The position numbers and the translations under genes were made by a program. A stretch of 36,608 bases of DNA from a virus. The stretch is from positions 1-36,608 of the IMG/VR virus record IMGVR_UViG_3300042479_000397; one strand, written 5' to 3'. Under the pieces are notes generated by a model. The model was not told the DNA's origin. It worked only from the letters and a program-made list of their open reading frames with translations, and did no database searches. Below, in pieces: positions 23,511 to 29,662 of this stretch (within the stretch, counting starts at the first letter, position 1; every line of letters starts with the position of its first letter).

Positions 23511-23518
23511 CATAAATA
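23511..23518 (+). promoter_or_regulatory. T4-late-like promoter CATAAATA
   Basis: CATAAATA in the 69-base gap before the gene at 23561, with an ideal AAGGAG ribosome site at 23547-23552. Confidence 0.65.
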
Positions 23519-23560
23519 AAAGCAGGCCCAACAAGGCCACAAACATAAGGAGATTTTAAA

Positions 23561-24028
23561 ATGGCATATTTTCCACCATTCAACGGTACTGCGCAACCGG
23601 TATTTGCGTTAGACATCAACAACGGTTCACAAACTGGCACAATTTCAGCTGATGCACTAGTGCAGATGCAAGGTCCAAAACTAGACTTTTTCAAAGTTCT
23701 AGTTAAAGACGGCTCAGCAAGTGCAATTGACCTACGTCCACAACTGGGTAACTACAGTGGCGGCGGCACAGTATTCAACCCAGGTGTTGTTGTTCAACTC
23801 AACCAGTCAATCCAGACTACAGCTACTATTGCTATCTACCAAGTAGAAGGCGACAACACAGGTCAAATCAGCTATGCTGTTTACCCAAGTGGCGCTTATA
23901 CTGCCGCAGACTTGCAGACACAATTGCAAGCTCTTGGCAACGTTCAAATTACAGCATCAGACGGTACTGTAACTGGTGTTAGCGTTGCAGGTACACTTGT
24001 TACTAACCCAGGCTTCAAGTTGGCCTAA
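23561..24028 (+). CDS. Probable abundant virion protein
   Basis: 155 residues, beta-rich with short Gly/Ser/Thr runs (FNPGVVVQLNQSIQTTATIA, then IYQVEGDNTGQISYAV). It has no cysteine. It has its own late promoter, an ideal AAGGAG ribosome site, and a perfect terminator 22 bases after the stop, the strongest expression signals in the window. This is what a highly made structural protein, such as a head decoration or outer capsid protein, would have. I do not recognise the family, so the name is by context. Confidence 0.6.
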   Translation: MAYFPPFNGTAQPVFALDINNGSQTGTISADALVQMQGPKLDFFKVLVKDGSASAIDLRPQLGNYSGGGTVFNPGVVVQLNQSIQTTATIAIYQVEGDNTGQISYAVYPSGAYTAADLQTQLQALGNVQITASDGTVTGVSVAGTLVTNPGFKLA

Positions 24029-24050
24029 TCAACACTCACCGTGTAAAACT

Positions 24051-24078
24051 ACCCTGGATTTATTCCAGGGTTTTTTTT
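24051..24078 (+). terminator. Rho-independent terminator
   Basis: An 8-bp stem (ACCCTGGA at 24051-24058 with TCCAGGGT at 24064-24071) and a 5-base loop followed by eight T residues (24071-24078). It ends the abundant structural gene. Confidence 0.9.
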
Positions 24079-24094
24079 GGCCGTTAAATACCAT

Positions 24095-24520
24095 ATGATA
24101 AGATTGAGATGTTATACGTATTTTGACATTACGCCAACTGGTATAAAAAGTCATTTTAAAGCCTCACAGATACCGTTAACAACAAAAACAGGTACAACTG
24201 TCAACAGTCAAAGCGACTGGCACCATGCTAGAAATCAACAGAGAAACTGGGAAACAGTTAATCAAATCATTAGTCTTAGAACCTCTCCTGTGGACATTAC
24301 TGATCCTGTGACAGTGACAGAAGATGGCAAAAAAATCTGGGAATTTGAATTCACGGTCGAACAACCAACAGCCTTACAATTAGGCAACGACAGCGTTGGC
24401 GCCCTATACTATGACTGTAATGGTGTTCCTATGCTGGTTAATCTAGAAGAAACAGATAGATTTGATGGTGTGTTAATCCCTAGAACAAACATTGTTTTTG
24501 AGTCTGCACACAATAAATAA
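24095..24520 (+). CDS. Phage protein of unknown function
   Basis: 141 residues from the ATG at 24095; a TTG at 24077 would begin inside the terminator. It starts MIRLRCYTYFDITPTGIKSH and contains SDWHHARNQQRNWETVNQII and GKKIWEFEFTVEQP. There is no recognised motif, but the composition resembles small conserved proteins found near head genes in T4-like phages. A TTAAATA box is just upstream and no ribosome site fits, so the start may be leaderless. Confidence 0.6.
   Translation: MIRLRCYTYFDITPTGIKSHFKASQIPLTTKTGTTVNSQSDWHHARNQQRNWETVNQIISLRTSPVDITDPVTVTEDGKKIWEFEFTVEQPTALQLGNDSVGALYYDCNGVPMLVNLEETDRFDGVLIPRTNIVFESAHNK
24512..24519 (+). promoter_or_regulatory. T4-late-like promoter AATAAATA
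   Basis: AATAAATA, overlapping the end of the upstream gene, 19 bases before the ATG at 24539, with GGGG at 24527-24530 as a possible weak ribosome site. Confidence 0.55.
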
Positions 24521-24538
24521 CGTATTGGGGAAACAATC

Positions 24539-24799
24539 ATGGATACAACTGATATTGAAAAGAAAAGTTTAGAAGCGCACGTTGAACTGTGCGCAGAACG
24601 CTACAATGCATTGGAAACTCGCATAGACAGCATGATTGTTTGCATAGACGAAATTAAAAATGACATTAAAGAAATGCATGTCATGATTCAGACAATGGCA
24701 GAAAAACGAAACTCTCAGTTGATCAATTGGGGCTTAGGAATTATTGGAACACTAACTGCTACAGTGGCTTGGTTAGTGACACAGTATATACTTAAATGA
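24539..24799 (+). CDS. Small coiled-coil membrane protein (XhlA/holin-like layout)
   Basis: 86 residues. Residues about 5-60 form a heptad-type helix (EAHVELCAERYNALETRIDS, then IDEIKNDIKEMHVMIQTM), followed by a C-terminal transmembrane segment (INWGLGIIGTLTATVAWLVT). The layout, N-terminal coiled coil and one C-terminal helix, resembles XhlA-type hemolysin or holin accessory proteins. No other lysis gene is adjacent, so a role in lysis is only one possibility. Confidence 0.55.
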   Translation: MDTTDIEKKSLEAHVELCAERYNALETRIDSMIVCIDEIKNDIKEMHVMIQTMAEKRNSQLINWGLGIIGTLTATVAWLVTQYILK

Positions 24800-25323
24800 A
24801 AAAACAAACAATAAAAAACGCACTGGTTCGTCTTGAGCAACTGGTTCAGCCTGAACTGGATTTGTTGAAAAACAATATGATTATTCCATTAGACGGAAGC
24901 AATCAATACCAGGTGTTTGACAAATACTTTATCTTTAAAGAAAACAACGTATTTGTAGTTAAAATAAGAGATACTGTTTGTGGGGAGTTTTCAACCATGC
25001 GCTATGCTATCAGTTGGTGCATCTCAGACAAATACAATCAGTATAACTTATCTAATACTATAAAAATGCTAGATGAAAAAATCACACATTTATCTAGGGA
25101 CGTCAGTGTACGTGAATTACTGGCTCGAAGTTTTAAAGATCAAAATCATAGAGAAATTGCATATCTTAAAGTTCAAAACAAAAAGATGCACATAGTATCT
25201 ATAAAAGAACAGCTAGACAAATGTGTAAATCTGGCTAAATACTGGCAAATTAGAGGATTCAATAATGAAACTGCAAGAACTGGACGCACGTCAAATTTCA
25301 AAACAGACCGAAAAGGTACTTGA
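24796..25323 (+). CDS. Phage protein of unknown function
   Basis: 175 residues, starting MKKQTIKNALVRLEQLVQPE. The middle block NMIIPLDGSNQYQVFDKYFI, then VFVVKIRDTVCGEFSTMRYA, reads like a small conserved alpha/beta domain. The C-terminal helix ends in RGFNNETARTGRTSNF. The ATGA overlap at 24796 couples it to the membrane protein, and its 3' end overlaps the next gene by 59 bases, an unusually long overlap for this genome. Confidence 0.6.
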   Translation: MKKQTIKNALVRLEQLVQPELDLLKNNMIIPLDGSNQYQVFDKYFIFKENNVFVVKIRDTVCGEFSTMRYAISWCISDKYNQYNLSNTIKMLDEKITHLSRDVSVRELLARSFKDQNHREIAYLKVQNKKMHIVSIKEQLDKCVNLAKYWQIRGFNNETARTGRTSNFKTDRKGT

Positions 25324-26158
25324 AAACCGTTTAGGTTATTCTGTACACTTTGACCGGTTGAACACTGGCCAAACACGCCAGATGCTCGCACAGGTTAGAA
25401 ACCTAATCAAGGAGCATCAAAGCACTCCTGCTTTTCACAAGAGTGAAAGACAGCCCGCTTACCTAAAGCTGATCATGCTTGAGCAAGGACTTGCTAGTAA
25501 ACTTTCAGAGCAAATTCCTCCAGCACCTGGCACAGCCGGGGCTGTCCCTGGTCAGCCAGCAGTTAATCCTGCACAGATGGGTATGCAAATTGCCAAGCAG
25601 AAAAAAGCTCTACAAGATCAACTGAAGGCAGCGCAGGAGCAAGTTCGTAATATTCAAAAGCAAATAAGCCAACCTAATCTAGGCATGGCAGAGACAACAA
25701 GAATTGCAAAACGTCGATTAAGAGAAAGCGAAATTCAACAAGCTCAGGTTGTTTTAGCCGCACAGGACATGGTTGACCAGATTCAGAAAATGCTTGAACA
25801 GATCTCTGAAATGCAGTTCAAAGACTTACCAGCATTAACTGACAGCATTCGTAATGACATGGGTGTTGATCAAGCCACCAAGTTCCAAGCTGATGCCACA
25901 GCCGCATTGAGCACATTACTAGGTGCTGTGCAAGCAGGCAAAACTCAACTCGAAGGCGCCCAAGCCGTATTAACTGGACAAGCACCTGTTGTTCCTGGCG
26001 AAGAAGATTTAGCCGCTGACCCAGCTGCCGATCTTGATGCTAGTGCTGACCTAGATGGCGATGCCGCTGATCTTGACGCAGATGCCGCAGACTTAGATGT
26101 CGACGCTGCCGAAGATGATTTACCTCCAGCGTCGTCACTGGGTCGTGATCGTCGATAA
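25265..26158 (+). CDS. Coiled-coil protein with acidic repeat tail (prohead core candidate)
   Basis: 297 residues. Residues about 100-160 are a long helix (KKALQDQLKAAQEQVRNIQK) and 165-240 are helical (AQDMVDQIQKMLEQISEM, LPALTDSIRNDMGVDQ). Residues about 248-290 are an acidic Asp/Ala repeat tail (LAADPAADLDASADLDGDA, then similar units). Scaffold and prohead core proteins of T4-like phages share a coiled-coil core and an acidic region, so that is my best guess; another assembly chaperone is possible. It is coupled to the next gene by TAATG at 26156-26160. Confidence 0.5.
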   Translation: MKLQELDARQISKQTEKVLENRLGYSVHFDRLNTGQTRQMLAQVRNLIKEHQSTPAFHKSERQPAYLKLIMLEQGLASKLSEQIPPAPGTAGAVPGQPAVNPAQMGMQIAKQKKALQDQLKAAQEQVRNIQKQISQPNLGMAETTRIAKRRLRESEIQQAQVVLAAQDMVDQIQKMLEQISEMQFKDLPALTDSIRNDMGVDQATKFQADATAALSTLLGAVQAGKTQLEGAQAVLTGQAPVVPGEEDLAADPAADLDASADLDGDAADLDADAADLDVDAAEDDLPPASSLGRDRR

Positions 26159-26493
26159 TGCGACTAGACGAGATTGAACAAGGTGTTAATAATTCTGAAC
26201 TTGAAGCGTTAACACAATTTTTAATTGGTCGTGCGGGTGACACCAACGCCCAAAAACAAATATCAGTTGATGCCTTTTTAAGATTAGCCCAAAGTATGGG
26301 AATTAGTCTTAGTAAGGATCAATTGATAACAGCAATACAACAACCTCCCCTTAGTAATCTAATAGATAATATTCAGGGCAACGACATCGTTTTTGCAGGA
26401 GCACAAGTCCCAGACTCTACTATGTCTGTAGACAAGGCTAGAGACACAGTTGACAAAATGGCCAAACGAGCTTTGAACAAAAAAGGTTTATAA
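26158..26493 (+). CDS. Phage protein of unknown function
   Basis: 111 residues, helical and mildly acidic: MRLDEIEQGVNNSELEALTQ, LIGRAGDTNAQKQISVDAF, MSVDKARDTVDKMAKRALNK. No known motif. Its coupling to the coiled-coil acidic-tail gene (TAATG) suggests a partner in the same assembly step. Confidence 0.55.
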   Translation: MRLDEIEQGVNNSELEALTQFLIGRAGDTNAQKQISVDAFLRLAQSMGISLSKDQLITAIQQPPLSNLIDNIQGNDIVFAGAQVPDSTMSVDKARDTVDKMAKRALNKKGL

Positions 26494-26498
26494 AAGAC

Positions 26499-26527
26499 TT
26501 GACTTAATCAGTTAAATCCTGTAAACT
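26499..26527 (+). promoter_or_regulatory. Possible sigma70-type promoter before the His-rich gene
   Basis: TTGACT at 26499-26504, 17 bases, TAAACT at 26522-26527. A second -10-like TATAAT at 26552-26557 has no good -35. Either could serve the gene at 26575, whose ribosome site is GGAGAAA at 26564. Confidence 0.5.
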
Positions 26528-26574
26528 AATAACAGTTCTTAGGCGTTATATTATAATACTTTTGGAGAAATGTT

Positions 26575-26889
26575 ATGAAAAAATTATTCATCACTCTGGC
26601 ATTAGCCTGTGCAACATTGCCAGCTGTGGCACAACATCATGGATACCACGGTAAAGGGCTTGGATCTTACCACCACAGACACCACGGCGGATCAAGTATT
26701 GGTTGGTGGGTTGCACCTGTTGTAACAGGTATGATTGGTTATGAAATTGCCAAACAACAGCGTGTCATTGTTCAACAGCCGGTAATTGTACAAAATCCTC
26801 CAGTGGTTGCGCAACAAAGTTGTAGTCTGTGGACAGAAACACAACACTCTGATGGAACAATCACACGCACACGGACCTGTTATCAATGA
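26575..26889 (+). CDS. His-rich exported protein
   Basis: 104 residues. A clear Sec signal peptide (MKKLFITLALACATLPAVA, cleavage probably before Q20) is followed by a His-rich segment (HHGYHGKGLGSYHHRHHGG), a short hydrophobic stretch (IGWWVAPVVTGMIGYEI), repeats of Gln/Val/Pro, and two cysteines late in the chain (C91 and C102). It is probably exported to the periplasm and may bind metal through its histidines, but that is inferred from composition. It is directly upstream of the iscU cluster. It may be a host-derived gene. Confidence 0.65.
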   Translation: MKKLFITLALACATLPAVAQHHGYHGKGLGSYHHRHHGGSSIGWWVAPVVTGMIGYEIAKQQRVIVQQPVIVQNPPVVAQQSCSLWTETQHSDGTITRTRTCYQ

Positions 26890-27005
26890 TAGAAAAATTA
26901 TTACAAAACAAGATCCTGTTAGTAACAACAGGATTATTGAGCACATACTTATTGTATAAGATAAGTTTAGAGCTATGGTGCATAGCCTACGGAATATTAA
27001 ATTAA
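26886..27005 (+). CDS. Tiny single-helix membrane protein (39 aa)
   Basis: 39 residues, MIEKLLQNKILLVTTGLLST, then YLLYKISLELWCIAYGILN. The start overlaps the upstream stop as ATGA (26886-26889), and the stop is 8 bases before the iscU ATG. The hydrophobic core suits one transmembrane helix. Its reading frame contains a perfect hairpin (26913-26934), so a regulatory RNA role for this stretch is the main alternative. It is too short to judge by coding statistics. Confidence 0.4.
   Translation: MIEKLLQNKILLVTTGLLSTYLLYKISLELWCIAYGILN
26913..26934 (+). other. 8-bp hairpin ahead of iscU
   Basis: ATCCTGTT (26913-26920) and AACAGGAT (26927-26934) form a perfect stem with a 6-base loop, about 80 bases before the iscU start. 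There is no T-tract, so it is not a terminator. Confidence 0.5.
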
Positions 27006-27013
27006 GAAATCAC

Positions 27014-27400
27014 ATGGCGTACTCAAACAAGGTAATTGATCACTATGAAAATCCCAGGAATGTCGGATCTTTTGACAAGGCTGATACTGATATTGGTACT
27101 GGTATGGTTGGCGCACCTGCTTGCGGTGACGTGATGAAACTACAGATAAAGGTTGATAATGATACAGGTATTATTACAGATGCAAAATTTAAAACGTATG
27201 GCTGCGGATCGGCTATTGCGAGTTCGAGCCTCGTTACAGAATGGGTCAAAGGCATGCACATCGACCAAGCCAGCCAACTCAAAAATTCCGAAATTGCCGA
27301 AGAACTAGCTCTGCCTCCTGTTAAGATTCACTGTAGTATTCTAGCTGAAGACGCAATCAAAGCGGCTGTGGAAGATTATAAAAAAAGACATGCTAGATGA
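27014..27400 (+). CDS. iscU: Fe-S cluster scaffold protein IscU
   Basis: 128 residues, the same length as E. coli IscU, with very high similarity throughout (MAYSNKVIDHYENPRNVGSF at the start). The three cluster-binding cysteines C37, C64 and C107 are present, as is D39. LPPVK (100-104) is the HscA chaperone recognition motif. IscU builds [2Fe-2S] clusters on sulfur from IscS and passes them on with HscA/HscB. I chose the ATG at 27014 because it matches the bacterial N-terminus. No iscS, hscA, hscB or fdx is in the window, so host proteins must supply them. It overlaps the oxygenase gene by ATGA (27397-27400). Confidence 0.95.
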   Translation: MAYSNKVIDHYENPRNVGSFDKADTDIGTGMVGAPACGDVMKLQIKVDNDTGIITDAKFKTYGCGSAIASSSLVTEWVKGMHIDQASQLKNSEIAEELALPPVKIHCSILAEDAIKAAVEDYKKRHAR

Positions 27401-27987
27401 TTTTAAGAAACATTCCAAATTTTTTAACAAAAGATGAATTAGATTTGGCCTGGGCAGAAATTACAAACAATCCAAAGTGGCAATATTCTAAGAGATGTTC
27501 TTTTGATAATAGTGTAACTAAAAATGTATGGCGTTATCGTGTGTTTTCTAGTTACTCAGGTAAAATATTACAATCAGACCCTAGCACATGGTTTGTAAAT
27601 CAGCCCAATTGGCAGTCAACTATATCTCCAATCTGGGTTACAATTCTAGATAAAGTTATGCAGGCATATGGCCCAAATTTTCAAATATTTAATTTTGTGA
27701 TTAACGGGCTAACAAAAGGACAGGATGATGTAATTCATAGAGACCTGGAAGATGATATTTCCAGCTACGAATCAACTGTGATTTATTTAAACCCAACTTG
27801 GGAAAAAAGCTGGGGTGGCCCATTACTCTATTACGACACTGAGTTAAATGTTACAGAAAGAATTTTACCCGAGCCGGGTCAGCTAGTTGGGCACAACGGC
27901 TCTTGCCTACACCAACCACTTGGCCCTGTGGTTGATGATATATTACGTGTTAGCTTTGCCTGCGGAGGTTATTTTAAAAATGATTAA
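27397..27987 (+). CDS. 2OG-Fe(II) oxygenase (prolyl-hydroxylase-like)
   Basis: 196 residues. The iron-binding triad is H114-x-D116 in VIHRDLEDD with the second His at H172 (CLHQPLGP), and R184 in LRVSFA is the usual 2-oxoglutarate binding Arg. GGPLLYYD and STVIYLNPTW are standard strands of this fold. These enzymes hydroxylate proteins, peptides or small molecules. It is inserted between iscU (ATGA overlap) and iscA (8-base overlap), an order not found in bacterial isc operons. The substrate is unknown. Confidence 0.8.
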   Translation: MILRNIPNFLTKDELDLAWAEITNNPKWQYSKRCSFDNSVTKNVWRYRVFSSYSGKILQSDPSTWFVNQPNWQSTISPIWVTILDKVMQAYGPNFQIFNFVINGLTKGQDDVIHRDLEDDISSYESTVIYLNPTWEKSWGGPLLYYDTELNVTERILPEPGQLVGHNGSCLHQPLGPVVDDILRVSFACGGYFKND

Positions 27988-28303
27988 TATATCTGATGAT
28001 GCTTCTCAAAAAATACAACAAGCACTAATCGGTCGAGGCAAAGGTCTAGGAATACGAATAAGCGTACACACCACTGGGTGTAGTGGATTAGCTTACCGTG
28101 TCGAATTCGTTGACAACCCACTGGATGATGTAGTAGACTATGAAGATCCAAGCGGTTTTAAAGTTTATGTTAGTCCAAAAGATATGCCTTATTTAAATGG
28201 ACTAACCATGGTATGGAAAAGCGATGGTCTCAAACAAGGCATGGATTTTATCAATCCCAATGAAAGAGATCGCTGTGGTTGTGGAGAAAGTTTCAGAGTG
28301 TAA
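27980..28303 (+). CDS. iscA: A-type Fe-S carrier protein IscA
   Basis: 107 residues, the same length as E. coli IscA, with C34, C99 and C101 in the canonical TGCSG and CGCG-E-S-F-x-V motifs. The C-terminal sequence (FINPNERDRCGCGESFRV) matches IscA rather than SufA or ErpA. A-type carriers accept clusters from IscU and deliver [4Fe-4S] units to apo-proteins. The ATG at 27980 gives the standard N-terminus; longer readings add an improbable extension. It is translationally coupled to the sulfotransferase-like gene by TAATG at 28301-28305. Confidence 0.93.
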   Translation: MINISDDASQKIQQALIGRGKGLGIRISVHTTGCSGLAYRVEFVDNPLDDVVDYEDPSGFKVYVSPKDMPYLNGLTMVWKSDGLKQGMDFINPNERDRCGCGESFRV

Positions 28304-28914
28304 TGAGTGTTGAGTACCTGGTTACATCTGCTGGCAGGTCCGGCAGTATATTTTTAAGCAAACTTATCGGATGTTGTGTTGACTGGCACCAAGTTACACA
28401 TACACATGATCTTGTATTACCGACTATCAATAAAAATTCAGTTTTAGTAATCTGCGATCGCAGAGACCTTCTTGCATCTATTTTATCAATGTGTATTGCT
28501 AAACGAACAGACGAATATGTTGAATATTCAGGAAAAACTATAGAACCATTTGATATTGATTGCAATGGTTCCAATTCAGAATTTGCATATCAGTTTAGTT
28601 GGCATCGTTGGTATCAACAAAGTTGCACAACTTCTGAAACTGCAAAATTATACAAGAACATAGAAGTTTTTTATTTTGAAGATTTCATCAATAACCATCA
28701 AACAGTATTTGATAGACTAAACATTGTTCCAGTTAGAAAAATACAAGAAACTCCAAAATCCCCACATAATATTAAAACTTTAATTAAAAATTATAATCAG
28801 TGCAAAGACACGTTTGATTCATTAATGGAATCCGAAGTGTTCAGACCTCACACAGCATACAATCCACTTAAAGAAAATCAACTTGATAAAATTTACAATG
28901 ACAAAATTAATTAA
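28303..28914 (+). CDS. Sulfotransferase-like protein
   Basis: 203 residues. The N-terminus MSVEYLVTSAGRSGSIFLSK has the P-loop-like PAPS-binding turn (T-S-A-G-R-S-G-S) of sulfotransferases. ICDRRDLLASILSM is the second PAPS-binding block (R-D, S) and FYFEDFINNHQTVF the later helix. It probably transfers sulfate from PAPS to a glycan or other acceptor, which would suit a phage with a glycan-decorating cluster. It overlaps the nuclease gene by 17 bases. Confidence 0.7.
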   Translation: MSVEYLVTSAGRSGSIFLSKLIGCCVDWHQVTHTHDLVLPTINKNSVLVICDRRDLLASILSMCIAKRTDEYVEYSGKTIEPFDIDCNGSNSEFAYQFSWHRWYQQSCTTSETAKLYKNIEVFYFEDFINNHQTVFDRLNIVPVRKIQETPKSPHNIKTLIKNYNQCKDTFDSLMESEVFRPHTAYNPLKENQLDKIYNDKIN

Positions 28915-29617
28915 CCGATACAACTACCAACCAATTCCTCGAGTTACTGTTGATGGTAAACGTTTTTATGCCACACCCGATGGCAAGAATCTTCCCAGTG
29001 TAACCACAATCTTAGACAAGACAAAACCACAAGAAAAAGTCGAAGCTCTAAATCGTTGGCGCCGAAGTGTAGGGGTAGAAAAAGCACAGCAGATCACCAC
29101 AGAAGCTGCCAATCGCGGCACTAGAATGCACACATATCTTGAACAGTATGTACGTGATGGCACCATCAAAGAACCTGGTTCAAATCCTTACTCTTGGCCC
29201 AGTCATGCCATGGCCAAGGTTGTTGTGGACAATGGTTTAAAAAATGTCAATGAGTTCTGGGGAATCGAAGTACCCTTGTACTTTCCCAGCATCTACGCAG
29301 GCACAACAGACGGCGCCGGCATACACTTGAACGAAGAAGCTATTTTAGATTACAAGCAAACCAACAAGCCCAAAAAGCGTGAATGGATTGACGACTATTT
29401 TGTGCAGTTGTGCGCTTATGCCGAAGCTCATAATGAAATACACGGCACAAAAATACGCAAGGGTGTGGTGCTTATGTGCGTCAAACCCGATCTTGACGAC
29501 CAATTCAATATCATTAAACCCCCAGAATACCAAGAGTTTGTGTTAGAAGGTGCAGAGTTTGACCGCTATCGAGATTTGTGGTGGCGCAAAGTAGAGCAAT
29601 TTTATCTACAACAGTAA
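28898..29617 (+). CDS. PD-(D/E)XK nuclease
   Basis: 239 residues from the ATG at 28898, which keeps a sensible N-terminus (MTKLINRYNYQPIPRVTVDG). The N-terminal half carries SVTTILDKTKP and RGTRMHTYLEQYV, the R-G-x-x-x-H helix of RecB-type exonucleases. IYAGTTDGAG and ILDYKQTN supply the D...D-x-K catalytic residues of the PD-(D/E)XK fold, and YFVQLCAYAEAH is the following Q-x-x-x-Y helix. It likely degrades or trims DNA in replication, recombination or packaging. It is separate from the structural gene at 29663 by 45 bases that contain a late box. Confidence 0.85.
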   Translation: MTKLINRYNYQPIPRVTVDGKRFYATPDGKNLPSVTTILDKTKPQEKVEALNRWRRSVGVEKAQQITTEAANRGTRMHTYLEQYVRDGTIKEPGSNPYSWPSHAMAKVVVDNGLKNVNEFWGIEVPLYFPSIYAGTTDGAGIHLNEEAILDYKQTNKPKKREWIDDYFVQLCAYAEAHNEIHGTKIRKGVVLMCVKPDLDDQFNIIKPPEYQEFVLEGAEFDRYRDLWWRKVEQFYLQQ

Positions 29618-29630
29618 GCCTGCGATCCTG

Positions 29631-29638
29631 AATAAATA
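29631..29638 (+). promoter_or_regulatory. T4-late-like promoter AATAAATA
   Basis: AATAAATA, 25 bases upstream of the tail spike ATG at 29663. Confidence 0.55.
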
Positions 29639-29662
29639 CTAGAACTAAACGGATCTCACAAC

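Noticed and set aside
26913-26934. Terminator ahead of iscU
   Set aside because: The stem is perfect but there is no following T-tract, so it was kept only as a hairpin.
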